64,000 nucleotides of DNA from Nonomuraea polychroma (GCF_004011505.1 NZ_SAUN01000001.1:5855501-5919500); one strand, 5' to 3'; counted from the stretch's first letter, positions 1 through 9,105 are shown. A program made the numbers and translations. Notes: a model not told the origin generated them from the letters alone.

Positions 1-159
1 GAGGAACAGCTCCAGCTCGGCCCCGATCGTGACCGGGCCCGCGCCGAAGCCGGGGGTATCGAGCAGCTCGCGCAGCACGCCGAGCTGCTCCTGGAGGCGT
101 TCCCCGAAGCGGACGTACTCCGCCTCGGTGAATCGCTCCTTATCCAGATCTCGTCCCAT
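1..159 (-). CDS. Glutamate-cysteine-ligase-like (GCS2-type) protein, N-terminal 53 codons
   Basis: Only the first 53 residues lie in the window; the gene continues off the left edge. The protein begins MGRDLDKERFTEAEYVRFGE and reaches VTIGAELELFL. A start of this style (MGRD/MGxxV followed by a helical stretch, then (I)GAELE-F-(V)D) is known from the carboxylate-amine ligase/glutamate-cysteine ligase GCS2 superfamily, in which the acidic ExE pair sits at the ATP/Mg site. The ATG at 159-157 is the only good start. The assignment rests on this short segment, so the exact substrate (glutathione, ergothioneine precursor or other gamma-glutamyl product) cannot be stated. Confidence 0.55.
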   Translation of the reverse strand, partial: MGRDLDKERFTEAEYVRFGERLQEQLGVLRELLDTPGFGAGPVTIGAELELFL

Positions 160-194
160 CACCCCCTTCTGTCCTCTTCGTCAGGTTTGACACA

Positions 195-905
195 TCACCA
201 GGGGATCACTCCCGCGTCCTCCATGTACGCACCGGTGGGACCGCTCTCGTCGAGCATGGCCAGCCGTACCGCGATCGCCGCGCCCTGCTCGGCCGTGCGG
301 AAACCGGAGTGGGCGTTGAGATCGGTGGCGCAGTAGCCGGGGTTGGCGGCGTTCACCTTGATCGGGGTGTCCTTGAGCTCCCTGGAGTAGAGGACCGTGA
401 TCATGTTGAGCGCGCTCTTGGAAGAGTTGTACGCCAGGAACGTGGCTTCCGCGAAGGGGCTGTCCGGGGCCGCGGCCATGGTCAGCGAGCCGAGCTCGCT
501 CGACATGTTCACGATCCGGCCGGCCGGCGACCTGCGCAGCAGCGGCAGCATGGCGTTCGTCACGGTGACGACGCCGAACACGTTCGTCTCGTAGACGTCC
601 CTGAGCGCCTGCGTCGAGGCGGTGCTGGGCACGACCTGGTCCAGGCCGCCGGAGATCGCGGCGTTGTTGACCAGGATGTCGAGCGTGCCGTACTCCTGCT
701 CGATCCACTTCGCGGCGGCGCCCACGCTGTCCTCGTCGGTCACGTCGACCCGCACGTACGGCAGCCCGAGCCGCTCGGCCGCGGCCCGCCCGCGCTCCTC
801 GTCGCGTGCTCCCACGATCGCGGTGACGCCCTGCTCGGCGAGCAGCCGCGCGATCTCGTAGCCGATTCCCTTGTTGGCACCCGTGATAAGGGCGATCTTC
901 GTCAT
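195..905 (-). CDS. SDR family NAD(P)-dependent oxidoreductase
   Basis: A 236-residue classical short-chain dehydrogenase/reductase. Visible motifs are the Rossmann signature TGANKGIG near residue 8, the structural LVNNAA motif, the catalytic serine in NMSSE, and the YNSSK Tyr/Lys pair. The ATG at 905 gives the normal N-terminus MTKIALITGA. Its substrate is not deducible; relatives act on carbonyl compounds. It is divergent from an MmyB-type regulator only about 100 bp away, the usual arrangement in which the regulator controls the neighbouring reductase. Confidence 0.85.
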   Translation of the reverse strand: MTKIALITGANKGIGYEIARLLAEQGVTAIVGARDEERGRAAAERLGLPYVRVDVTDEDSVGAAAKWIEQEYGTLDILVNNAAISGGLDQVVPSTASTQALRDVYETNVFGVVTVTNAMLPLLRRSPAGRIVNMSSELGSLTMAAAPDSPFAEATFLAYNSSKSALNMITVLYSRELKDTPIKVNAANPGYCATDLNAHSGFRTAEQGAAIAVRLAMLDESGPTGAYMEDAGVIPW

Positions 906-1008
906 GCCTCCACGTTCGCCCAGGCCAGACCAGGTGCGGGAGAGACCTGCGGAAGCTGGGATCGGCAGTACCACCCACGAACGCACGGTCATGACCCAGG
1001 ATGAAGGC

Positions 1009-1836
1009 ATGAACCGCGACCAACTCGCAGAGTTTCTCCGCAGCAGGCGTGCCCGCGTCAGCCCGGCCGACGTGGGACTGCCCAGTGGCGAGCGCCGCCG
1101 CACGCCGGGCCTGCGCCGGCAGGAGATCGCGCAGCTGGCCGGCATGTCGATCGACTACTACATCCGGCTGGAGCAGGGCCGCGGCCCGCATCCGTCGCGG
1201 CAGGTACTCAACGCGCTGGCCAGGGCGCTGATGCTGACCCAGGACGAGCGCGCCTATCTGTTCGACCTGGCCGGGCAGCCCCTGGAGGCGCCGTCGATCA
1301 GGGAGAACGTGCCCGGCAGCGTGCTGCACCTGCTGGCGTTCCTGGAGGAGGTGCCCACCTACGTCCTCAACGCCCGCTACGACATCCTCGCCTGGAACCC
1401 CATGGCCAACGTCCTCATGGGCGACCTCGACAGCCGCCCGCCCGAGGACAAGAATGTCATCCGCTGGGTCTTCATGTCCCCCGACATCGCCGAGCACCTC
1501 AACGACGAGGAGAAGGGCCGCTTCGCCCGCGCCTCGGTCGCCGACCTGCGCGCCGCCCTGGGCCGCTACCCCGACGACCGCAGGATGAGGGCGCTGGTCG
1601 CCGAGATGCTCGCGCTCAGCCCCGAGTTCGCCGAACTGTGGTCCAGGCACGAGGTCGAGATCCGCAGGGAGCAGCGCAAGCGCGTCACCCACCCGCTCGT
1701 CGGCGTGATCGACATGATCTGCCAGGTCATGCCGGTGCCTGACCGCGACGACCTCCGTCTCGTGCTCTACACCACCGAACCCGGCTCCCCCTCGCACCAG
1801 GCCCTTCGTGAGCTGCGGCAACTGACCATGAGCTGA
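1009..1836 (+). CDS. XRE/MmyB-type helix-turn-helix transcriptional regulator
   Basis: A 275-residue protein with an N-terminal Xre-like HTH (RRTPGLRRQEIAQLAGMS, then a recognition helix with LEQGRG) and a C-terminal MmyB-like ligand-binding domain (YVLNARYDILAWNPMANVL and later conserved Trp/Arg positions). In this family the C-terminal domain resembles PAS and has been linked to binding of small hydrophobic ligands. I chose the ATG at 1009 because AGGATG lies just upstream; an in-frame ATG at 991 would add six residues. It is divergent from the SDR gene, so it is probably its regulator (inference). Confidence 0.85.
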   Translation: MNRDQLAEFLRSRRARVSPADVGLPSGERRRTPGLRRQEIAQLAGMSIDYYIRLEQGRGPHPSRQVLNALARALMLTQDERAYLFDLAGQPLEAPSIRENVPGSVLHLLAFLEEVPTYVLNARYDILAWNPMANVLMGDLDSRPPEDKNVIRWVFMSPDIAEHLNDEEKGRFARASVADLRAALGRYPDDRRMRALVAEMLALSPEFAELWSRHEVEIRREQRKRVTHPLVGVIDMICQVMPVPDRDDLRLVLYTTEPGSPSHQALRELRQLTMS

Positions 1837-2048
1837 TCGGACGGCCGCCGCTCAACCGTCGAAAACCGTCCAGTCGAGCCCTCGGTCGGCGAGCGGGCGT
1901 AACGCTGCGGTGCACGGCGCCGAAGGAGACTTCGCACACCTCGTTCTCATCGTCGCCATTGACGCTCGCGGCAAGACCTGAATGATCCATGCGCGGGCGA
2001 ACCCGTTCCCACAGGCCCTACGCGACCTGTGGCAACGTGCTCTAAAGC

Positions 2049-2054
2049 TAGGCT
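2049..2054 (+). promoter_or_regulatory. Probable -10 box of a leaderless transcript (alcohol dehydrogenase)
   Basis: TAGGCT ends 6 nt before the ATG at 2061 and there is no clear Shine-Dalgarno. This matches the TAnnnT box that places the transcription start at or next to the start codon in actinobacterial leaderless mRNAs. A convincing -35 is not visible. Confidence 0.35.
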
Positions 2055-2060
2055 GATGAG

Positions 2061-3098
2061 ATGCGAGCGGTTGCGTTTGACATTTTCGGTGGGGAGCTCG
2101 ACGTGCGCGAGCTGTCCGACCCAGCCCCGGCCCCGCACGGGGCGGTGATCAGGGTCGAGGCGACGGGTTTGTGCCGCTCGGACTGGCACGGCTGGCAGGG
2201 GCACGATCCCGACATCAAGGCGCTGCCGCACGTGCCGGGGCACGAGTTCGCGGGCGTGGTCGAGGCCGTCGGTTCTGACGTACGCGGCTGGCGGCCGGGG
2301 GCGCGCGTGACCGTGCCGTTCATCTGCGCCTGCGGCACGTGCGCGTCCTGCGCCGCCGGCGACCAGCAGGTGTGCGAGCGGCAGACGCAGCCGGGATTCA
2401 CCCATTGGGGCTCCTTCGCCGAGTACGTCGCCATCGACCACGCCGACGTCAACCTGATCGCGATCCCCGAGGACATGGCCTATGCCACGGCCGCCGGGCT
2501 GGGCTGCCGCTTCGCCACCGCGTTCCGCGCCGTGGCCCAGGTGGGCGAGGTGCGCCCGGGCGAGTGGGTGGCGGTGCACGGGTGCGGCGGTGTGGGGCTG
2601 TCGGCCGTGATGATCGCGACGGCGGCGGGGGCCCGCGTGGTGGCCGTCGACATCAGCACGGATGCGCTGCACCTGGCCGAGCTGGCCGGCGCCACGCATT
2701 TCGTCAACGGCTCGGCCGGTGACGCGGCGGCCCAGGTCAGGGAGCTGACCAGGGGCGGCGCGCACGTGTCCATCGACGCGCTGGGCAGTCCGGCGACGTG
2801 CGCCGCCTCCATCGAGAGCCTGCGCCGCAGGGGCCGGCACGTCCAGGTGGGGCTGCTGCCCGGCGGGGCGACGCCGGTGCCGATGGACCGGGTGATCGGC
2901 CACGAGCTGCGGCTCCTGGGCAGCCATGGCATGGCCGCGCACGCCTATCCGCCGATGCTGGAGCTGATCAGGGCCGGGGTCCTGCATCCCGACCAGCTCG
3001 TCACCCGCACGATCGGGCTCGCCGACGCCGGAAAGGCGCTGGCCTCCATCGGCTCGGTGCCGGGCGTCACGATGATCACTCCCCGGACGCCGCACTGA
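2061..3098 (+). CDS. Zinc-dependent alcohol dehydrogenase (MDR family)
   Basis: A 345-residue medium-chain dehydrogenase with both metal sites. Catalytic zinc ligands are Cys38 (GLCRSDWHG) and His61/Glu62 (GHEFAG), with a further Cys in GLGCRFATAF. The structural zinc lobe is Cys91-x2-Cys94-x2-Cys97-x7-Cys105 (CGTCASC). The nucleotide-binding fold shows GCGGVGLSAVMIA. The family oxidises alcohols or reduces aldehydes with NAD(P)+; substrate unknown. It stands alone between the regulator and an aldo/keto reductase on the same strand. The gap 1837-2060 holds no gene I can support. Confidence 0.9.
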   Translation: MRAVAFDIFGGELDVRELSDPAPAPHGAVIRVEATGLCRSDWHGWQGHDPDIKALPHVPGHEFAGVVEAVGSDVRGWRPGARVTVPFICACGTCASCAAGDQQVCERQTQPGFTHWGSFAEYVAIDHADVNLIAIPEDMAYATAAGLGCRFATAFRAVAQVGEVRPGEWVAVHGCGGVGLSAVMIATAAGARVVAVDISTDALHLAELAGATHFVNGSAGDAAAQVRELTRGGAHVSIDALGSPATCAASIESLRRRGRHVQVGLLPGGATPVPMDRVIGHELRLLGSHGMAAHAYPPMLELIRAGVLHPDQLVTRTIGLADAGKALASIGSVPGVTMITPRTPH

Positions 3099-3165
3099 AC
3101 GTCCTCGGCCGACAACCGCCCCCCGTGCCGCGTTGCCCCTGTGAGGCCCCCCTATGGTGAGCCGT

Positions 3166-4134
3166 ATGGAGTACACACGACTTGGTGACACGGGTTTGAA
3201 GGTCTCGCGGGTGTGCCTGGGCATGATGAGCTACGGCGATCCGGCCAGGCAGGAGTGGGCGCTGCCGCAGGACCAGGCCGAGCCGATCGTCCGCAGGGCG
3301 GCCGACGCGGGCGTGACGTTCTTCGACACCGCCGACGTCTACAGCCGCGGCGAGAGCGAGGTCGTGACCGGCAACGTGCTGCGCGGGATCTTCTCCCGGC
3401 GTGAGGACTACGTGCTGGCGACCAAGGTCTACTTCCCGATGAGCAGGGGCGTCAACGACCGCGGCCTGTCCCGCAAGCACATCCTCGCCTCCATCGACGC
3501 CTCGCTCGACAGGCTGGGCACCGACTACGTGGACCTCTACCAGATCCACCGGTGGGACGACGAGACGCCCATCGAGGAGACCATGGAGGCGCTGCACGAC
3601 GTGGTCAAGGCGGGCAAGGCCCGCTACATCGGCGCGTCCAGCATGTGGGCCTGGCAGTTCGCCAAGGCGCAGCAGGTGGCCGAGCGCAACGGGTGGACGA
3701 GGTTCGTCTCCATGCAGAACCACTACAACCTGCTCTACCGGGAGGAGGAGCGCGAGATGTTGCCGCTTTGCCTCGACCAGGGTGTGGGCGTGATCCCGTG
3801 GAGCCCGCTGGCGCGGGGAGTGCTGGCCCGGGCCGGTGCGGCGGCCACGACGACCAGGGCGGGGTCGGACGAGCGCATCGACGCCCTGTACGACCCGGAG
3901 AACGACAAGCTGATCGTCGACCGGGTGGCGCAGGTGGCGGCCGAGCGCGGGCTGCCCGCCGCGCAGGTCGCGCTGGCCTGGCTGCTGCACCAGCCGGCCG
4001 TCACGGCGCCGATCGTCGGGGCCACGAAGGACCGGCACGTGGACGACGCGGTGGCGGCGGTGGACGTGTCGCTGTCGGAGGAGGAGCTGACGTTCCTCGC
4101 GGAGCCGTACCGGCCGCGTGAGGTGCGGTTCTGA
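3166..4134 (+). CDS. Aldo/keto reductase
   Basis: A 322-residue NADPH-dependent aldo/keto reductase of the YajO/Kv-beta-like branch. The catalytic set is visible: Asp in FFDTADVYSRGESE with Tyr just after, Lys in LATKVYF, and His in YQIHRWDD. The C-terminal phosphate-binding segment PIVGATKDRHVDDA is also typical. I used the ATG at 3166, preceded by GGTGAG; an ATG four codons upstream (3154) is less likely. Substrate unknown. Confidence 0.9.
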   Translation: MEYTRLGDTGLKVSRVCLGMMSYGDPARQEWALPQDQAEPIVRRAADAGVTFFDTADVYSRGESEVVTGNVLRGIFSRREDYVLATKVYFPMSRGVNDRGLSRKHILASIDASLDRLGTDYVDLYQIHRWDDETPIEETMEALHDVVKAGKARYIGASSMWAWQFAKAQQVAERNGWTRFVSMQNHYNLLYREEEREMLPLCLDQGVGVIPWSPLARGVLARAGAAATTTRAGSDERIDALYDPENDKLIVDRVAQVAAERGLPAAQVALAWLLHQPAVTAPIVGATKDRHVDDAVAAVDVSLSEEELTFLAEPYRPREVRF

Positions 4135-4161
4135 CCATCCCGGATTGTCGGTCCGAGCCCC

Positions 4162-4167
4162 TAGGGT
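4162..4167 (+). promoter_or_regulatory. Probable -10 box of a leaderless transcript (polX)
   Basis: TAGGGT lies exactly 6 nt before the ATG at 4174, with no purine-rich ribosome site in the spacer other than GGGG. The geometry is the same as at 2049-2054. Confidence 0.3.
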
Positions 4168-4173
4168 TGGGGC

Positions 4174-5853
4174 ATGCGGGCAAATGAGGAGGCGGCGTCG
4201 GCGCTGCAGGAATACGCGGAGTTGTTCGCGCTCTGCGGCGGCGACGCCTTCCGGGTGCGGAGCTATCAGAAGGCGGCCAAGGCCATCGCCGGGTTCCCCG
4301 AGGACATCTCGGTCGTCGACGTGCGCAGCGTCCCCGGTGTGGGTGAGGCGATCGCCAAGAAGATGGAGGAGTTCCTGCAGCGGGGGAGCTTCCGGCAGCT
4401 CGACGACCTGCGAGGGCGCGTTCCCGATGGGGTGCGCAGGCTGACGCGGGTGCCGACCCTCGGCCCCAAGACGGCGATCATGCTGTTCGAGGACTACGGC
4501 ATCGACTCCACCGACGCGCTGCGTGAGGCGATCGGCTCCGGCCGCCTCGACGGCGTCAAGGGCCTCGGCCCCAAGACCCTGGCCAACCTGCTCAAGGGCA
4601 TCGACCAGCTCGAGCAGTCCGGCCGCCGGGTGCACATCGGCGTGGCCATGTCGCTGGCCGAGCAGGTGATGGCGTCGCTGCCCGCCGAGCGGGTCGCGTA
4701 CGCGGGATCGCTGCGGCGGATGAAGGACACGATCGGCGACATCGACATCCTCGCGGTCGCGCCCGAGTCGATCATGGAGGAGTTCCGCGCCCAGCCCTAT
4801 GTCGCCGAGGTCATCGCGGCGGGCGACAAGAAGACCTCGATCCGCACCACGTCCGGCATCCAGGTGGACCTGCGCGTGGTCCCCGCCGCGTCGTGGGGTG
4901 CGGCCATGCAATACTTCACCGGCTCCAAGGAGCACAACGTCGCCATCAGGGAGATGGCGGTGAAGAAGGGCTGGAAGCTCTCCGAGTACGGACTGTTCGA
5001 GGGCGAGCGGGTGATCGCCGCCGAGTCCGAGGAGGACATCTACGCCGCGCTCGGCATGCAGTTCGTGCCGCCCCCGATGCGGGAGGACGGCGGCGAGGTC
5101 AAGGCGGCGCTCCGGGGCGAGCTGCCCGTGCTCGTGGAGCTGTCCGACCTCAAGGGCGACCTGCACACGCACACCAACCTCACCGACGGGATCGCATCGC
5201 TGGAGGACATGGTGGCGGCCGGGCACGCCCGCGGCTACGCCTACTACGCGGTCACCGACCACGCGCCGGACCTGGCGATGCAGCGGATGACGCTGGACAA
5301 GGCGCTGGAGCAGCGGGGACGGGTGGCCGAGCTCCAGCAGAAATATCCGGACATGCGGCTGCTGCACGGCACCGAGCTCAACATCGCGCCCGACGGGTCG
5401 GTGGACTGGCCCGGGGAGATCCTGCGGGAGTTCGACGTGTGCGTGGCTTCGGTGCACTCCCATTTCGGGATGTCGCGGGACGAGATGACGCGCCGCTTCA
5501 TCGCCGCCTGCGAAAACCCCTACGTCGACATCATCGGGCACCCGACGACGCGGAAGATCGGCAAGCGGGCGGCCGTGGACGCGGACTGGGACGCCGTCTT
5601 CCGCGCGGCGGCCCGCACGGGCACCGCGATGGAGATCGACTCGTTCCCCGACCGCTCCGACCTGCCGGCGGATCTGGTGCGGCTGGCCAAGCACCACGGG
5701 GTCAAGTTCTCGATCGACAGCGACTCGCACGCGATCCCGCACCTGGCGAATCAGCGGTTCGGGATCGGGATCGCGCAGCGGGCGTGGTTGACGGCGGACG
5801 ATGTCATCAACACCTGGCCCTTGGACCGTCTCCAGGCCTTCCTGGGCCGCTGA
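4174..5853 (+). CDS. polX: Family X DNA polymerase/3'-5' exonuclease (PolX)
   Basis: A 559-residue bacterial PolX. Helix-hairpin-helix repeats fill the N-terminus (VPGVGEAIAKKM near residue 55, VPTLGPKTAI and GLGPKTLANLL further on). The nucleotidyl-transfer aspartates are in GDIDIL (Asp189 and Asp191). The C-terminal PHP phosphoesterase domain starts with DLHTHTN (His331, His333) and has DHAPDLAM, SVHSHFG, IGHPTTR and DSDSHA metal ligands. The family does gap-filling synthesis and 3'-end processing in base-excision or end-joining repair. All active-site residues are present. It is a single gene downstream of the aldo/keto reductase. Confidence 0.93.
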   Translation: MRANEEAASALQEYAELFALCGGDAFRVRSYQKAAKAIAGFPEDISVVDVRSVPGVGEAIAKKMEEFLQRGSFRQLDDLRGRVPDGVRRLTRVPTLGPKTAIMLFEDYGIDSTDALREAIGSGRLDGVKGLGPKTLANLLKGIDQLEQSGRRVHIGVAMSLAEQVMASLPAERVAYAGSLRRMKDTIGDIDILAVAPESIMEEFRAQPYVAEVIAAGDKKTSIRTTSGIQVDLRVVPAASWGAAMQYFTGSKEHNVAIREMAVKKGWKLSEYGLFEGERVIAAESEEDIYAALGMQFVPPPMREDGGEVKAALRGELPVLVELSDLKGDLHTHTNLTDGIASLEDMVAAGHARGYAYYAVTDHAPDLAMQRMTLDKALEQRGRVAELQQKYPDMRLLHGTELNIAPDGSVDWPGEILREFDVCVASVHSHFGMSRDEMTRRFIAACENPYVDIIGHPTTRKIGKRAAVDADWDAVFRAAARTGTAMEIDSFPDRSDLPADLVRLAKHHGVKFSIDSDSHAIPHLANQRFGIGIAQRAWLTADDVINTWPLDRLQAFLGR

Positions 5854-6125
5854 CCCCCGCCGCCCGCCTGTCGCCCTGACCGCTCGCCAGGGTGCGGTGA
5901 GGCGTCTGACGCCGACCCCAGCCCTCGGTGGACGAGCCGAGGGGCGGCGATGCCTGGCTGGGCGGTTCCGCAGGTGGGGCGGTCGGGTAGAGGGAGCCCA
6001 AGGGGAGTTGGAACGTTCCTGAAGCGATACGGGGGGTTCGGGTCGGCGAAGAGGGATGCCGACGCCAAGCGAGAGGAGATTAAATGGTTTACAGGTAGGG
6101 AATACCTGATGACGAGGTGAGATCA

Positions 6126-7172
6126 ATGGAGCAAGCCACTGCGACGATCGTCAAACCGCTGCCCGACCACCTGTTCCGGCTGCACGGCGCGAGTGCCGAG
6201 ATGCGGTGGGAGGCCATGTCAGGGCAGGGATACCACACGCCGATCGACCGGTTCTTCGTGCGCAACCACACCTCCACACCGCTCATCGACGCCACGACCT
6301 GGCGGTTGCGCCTGCACGGCGCGGGCATCCGATGGCCGCGCGAGTTCGGCTACGACGACCTCAGGGCCATGCCGTCGCGGACGTATGACCTGGCGATCGA
6401 ATGCGCGGGCAACGGGCGGCGGTTCTACGGGACGCAACAGCACGAGGCCGCTCCCGGGACACAGTGGGGGCTGGGCGCGATCGGGGTCGCCCGGTGGCGT
6501 GGCGTGCCACTGAAACACCTGCTCAAGCAGGTCGGCGTCCGTCCCGAGGCCGTGGACGTGCTGCCCACGGGACTGGACGAGCCGTTCGAGGATTACGGTC
6601 ACGTACGCCGGCCGCTGCCGATCGGCAAGGCCATGGACGACGTGCTGGTGGCGTACGAGATGAACGGCGAGCCACTGCCTCCCGATCACGGATTTCCGGT
6701 GCGATTGGTGGTGCCGGGATGGGTGGGAATAGCGTCCATCAAATGGCTCGGCGACATTGAAGTTTCCACCACCAAGCTGTTCACTCCGTGGAACACGGTT
6801 TTTTACGCGGATGTCACCACGCAGCCCGTGAAGAGCGCTTTCGAGCTCGCCTGGAATGCCGCGCTGCCCATCACCGGGCCGCACATCCTGCACGGCCGGT
6901 CCTGGTCGGGCCGGGGCAGGATCGTCCGGGTGGAGGTGAGCTTCGACGGCGGCTTCAGCTGGCGCGCGGCCGAGCACCATGGGCATCACCTGGTCAGCGC
7001 CTGGCTGCCGTGGCACATCTCGTGGGCTCCCCGGCATGTGGGGCGGTATGTGCTCATGGCCAGGGCGACCGACGAGACCGGCGCCACGCAACCGCTGATG
7101 ACGCCGCGGCATCCGTTCGGCTATCACTTCGACGCCGTCGTGCAACACCCGATTCACGTTGTCCACGGATAG
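6126..7172 (+). CDS. Sulfite-oxidase-type molybdopterin-dependent oxidoreductase
   Basis: A 348-residue protein with the Moco domain of the sulfite oxidase family: RNHTSTP near the N-terminus, the molybdenum-ligating cysteine Cys93 in AIECAGNGRR, and GVARWRGVPL, followed by the dimerisation domain (HGRSWSGRGRIVRVEVSFDGG). There is no signal peptide or heme domain, so it is a cytoplasmic, cytochrome-less relative; the true substrate is uncertain. I chose the ATG at 6126, which follows GAGGTGAG by 5 nt. The 270 bp upstream hold no gene; a perfect GGAACGTTCC palindrome at 6010-6019 is of unknown meaning. Confidence 0.85.
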   Translation: MEQATATIVKPLPDHLFRLHGASAEMRWEAMSGQGYHTPIDRFFVRNHTSTPLIDATTWRLRLHGAGIRWPREFGYDDLRAMPSRTYDLAIECAGNGRRFYGTQQHEAAPGTQWGLGAIGVARWRGVPLKHLLKQVGVRPEAVDVLPTGLDEPFEDYGHVRRPLPIGKAMDDVLVAYEMNGEPLPPDHGFPVRLVVPGWVGIASIKWLGDIEVSTTKLFTPWNTVFYADVTTQPVKSAFELAWNAALPITGPHILHGRSWSGRGRIVRVEVSFDGGFSWRAAEHHGHHLVSAWLPWHISWAPRHVGRYVLMARATDETGATQPLMTPRHPFGYHFDAVVQHPIHVVHG

Positions 7173-7314
7173 GTAATTGTCACCGATCCGGGCTGAGCTG
7201 GAGATTTCCATTGCCGCCGTGCGGCGCAGCTGAATTCATCTGAAAGACTCTCGCGGAAACCTTCCGGAAATCCCTCTGTGTGACTGTGCACATACGCCGG
7301 GAAAAGGAGAGCAG

Positions 7315-9105
7315 ATGCGCCAGCTGACCGCACTCGACGCCCAGTTCCTCAACGTCGAGACGGCGACGACCGCCGCGCACGTGGCGGGGTTGGCGATCCT
7401 CGACTCGGCGGACGGGTCGCTCGACCGGGACGCGCTCGCGGAGTTGCTGCTCGACCGGGTTCACCTGTCCCCCGCGCTGAGCCTGCGGCTGGCCGAGGTG
7501 CCGCTGGGGCTGGACCATCCGTACTGGGCGCCCGACCCCGACTTCGACATCGGCAACCATCTGTTCGAGCTGACGTTGCCCGAGCCGGGGAACGACTGGC
7601 AGCTGGCCGAGGCCGTGGCGGAGATCCACGCCCGCAGGCTCGACCGGGCGCATCCGCTGTGGGAGATGCACCTGATCAATGGGCTGCCGGACGGGAGGGT
7701 GGCCATCTACACGAAGGTGCACCATGCCGCGATCGACGGCATCTCGGGCGCGGAGACCCTGGCCACGCTCCTCGACCTCACCCCGGACGGCCACCTCACC
7801 TGCCGCAGGCTGCCCACGACGGTTCACCCGGTCAACACCCAGGCGAGCACCACCTCCCACGTCACACCGGCACACGGTGGTCCAGCAGCCGGCGCCGTGT
7901 CCGTCAACGGCGACCTGGCCGCGCAAGCCGTCCCCGTGAACGCCGGGGCCACCGACGGCCAGCGCACGGGGCACAAGACCGGAACCATCAATGGCCAGCG
8001 CACCGAGCACACGACCGGCGCCACCAACGGCCGGCGCACCGAGCACAACACCGGCGCCACCAACGGCCGGTCCGGCGGGCAATCCGGTGGCGTCCTCGAC
8101 CGCGACCCGTTGCGGCCGGTCGGTGGCGACAGAGACGAAGCGGCTCCCGGGTTGATCGGCATGCTGGCCGGCGCCGTCGTCCGCACCGCCACTCACCCCG
8201 TCCGCGCCGCCCGATCCCTCGTCAATGCGGCCGGGGACCTGGACGCGATCCCGTTGGCGGCCTGCGTGCCGGGCGCGAAGCTGATCGCCAAGGCCGTGCG
8301 GACGGTGGTCCGCGACCGGCCCGACCGCCCGGAGCTGCCGAGTCTCTCCGTCCCCCGCACCCCGTTCAACGGCCCCATCAGCGCCCGCCGCCACCTCTCC
8401 TTCGGCTCACTGCCGCTCAAGGACGTCAAGAAGGTGGCCAAAGCCAACGGCATGAGCGTCAACGACATCGTCATGGCCTTGTGCACGTCGGCTCTGCGCT
8501 CGTGGCTGCGCGAACGCGACGCGCTGCCGGAGGAGCCGCTGATCGTGGCCGTCCCCGTCGCGGTCCGTACGGCAGGAGCCAAGGACGTGGTCGGCAACCA
8601 GATCTCCGCCATGGTCACCCCCATGCCCACGAACGTCCCCGACCCCCACGAGCGCCTGCAGGCGGTCGGCGCGGCCATGAGCCGGGCCAAGCGGCGTTTC
8701 GCGCTGGCCCCGGCGACCTGGCTGAGCGAGCTGTGCTCGATGCTGCCCGCACCGGTCACGACCCTGGCCACGCCGGCGATCTTCCGGTTGGCGGGCATGG
8801 CGTTCCCACCGATCAACCTGATCATCAGCAACGTGCCCGGCCCGCAGTTCCCGTTGTACCTGTGCGGCGGGAGGGTGTTGTCGTACTATCCGCTGTCGGT
8901 CCTGACCGACATGAGCGGCGGCCTGAACATCACCTGCTTCTCCTACGACGGCATGCTCGACTTCGGCATCGTCGCCTGCCCCGAGCGCGTGGACGACGTC
9001 TGGGGCCTGCTCCGGCACCTGCGTGCGGCGCTGGAGGAACTGCTAGACGAGCGAGTGGGCGATGAGTTCCGCGACGGCGTCGGGGTCGATCTGGTGTCCC
9101 GTTAG
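7315..9105 (+). CDS. Wax ester synthase/diacylglycerol acyltransferase (WS/DGAT) with repeat insertion
   Basis: A 596-residue acyltransferase that would esterify acyl-CoA to a long-chain alcohol or diacylglycerol for storage lipid. The catalytic HHAAIDG motif (His136, His137, Asp141) is intact, and the C-terminal half has the expected SNVPGPQFPLYL and VSVNDIVMAL-like blocks. Family members are usually about 450-480 residues. The surplus is a hydrophilic Gly/Thr/Asn/Arg-rich segment of about 100 residues (about 165-270) between the two domains, containing tandem 12-residue units. AAGGAG precedes the start at good spacing. The 3' end overlaps the convergent TetR gene by 63 bp. Confidence 0.9.
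   Translation: MRQLTALDAQFLNVETATTAAHVAGLAILDSADGSLDRDALAELLLDRVHLSPALSLRLAEVPLGLDHPYWAPDPDFDIGNHLFELTLPEPGNDWQLAEAVAEIHARRLDRAHPLWEMHLINGLPDGRVAIYTKVHHAAIDGISGAETLATLLDLTPDGHLTCRRLPTTVHPVNTQASTTSHVTPAHGGPAAGAVSVNGDLAAQAVPVNAGATDGQRTGHKTGTINGQRTEHTTGATNGRRTEHNTGATNGRSGGQSGGVLDRDPLRPVGGDRDEAAPGLIGMLAGAVVRTATHPVRAARSLVNAAGDLDAIPLAACVPGAKLIAKAVRTVVRDRPDRPELPSLSVPRTPFNGPISARRHLSFGSLPLKDVKKVAKANGMSVNDIVMALCTSALRSWLRERDALPEEPLIVAVPVAVRTAGAKDVVGNQISAMVTPMPTNVPDPHERLQAVGAAMSRAKRRFALAPATWLSELCSMLPAPVTTLATPAIFRLAGMAFPPINLIISNVPGPQFPLYLCGGRVLSYYPLSVLTDMSGGLNITCFSYDGMLDFGIVACPERVDDVWGLLRHLRAALEELLDERVGDEFRDGVGVDLVSR
7942..8070 (+). repeat. In-frame 36-bp tandem repeat (3.6 units) inside the WS/DGAT gene
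   Basis: Units start at 7942, 7978, 8014 and 8050 (partial). Each encodes 12 residues of the pattern TGATNGRRTEHN. Units 3 and 4 are nearly identical at the DNA level, units 1 and 2 are more diverged, so the array looks like recent expansion at its 3' side. The unit length is a multiple of three, so copy-number change keeps the frame. It lies in a linker away from the HHxxxDG active site. Confidence 0.9.

Noticed and set aside
1982..2056. A 24-codon open frame (MIHARANPFPQALRDLWQRA...) before the alcohol dehydrogenase
   Set aside because: Too short, no ribosome site, and it would cover the proposed -10 box; probably chance or a remnant.
6010..6019. Perfect palindrome GGAACGTTCC upstream of the molybdoenzyme
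   Set aside because: Only 10 bp, no second copy and no promoter elements at proper spacing. Possibly chance.
3076..6126. A 1016-codon open frame on the minus strand
   Set aside because: It is antisense to the aldo/keto reductase and polX genes, which have full motif sets. Long antisense frames are expected at this GC content; the translation is Arg/His/Gly-rich without domains.
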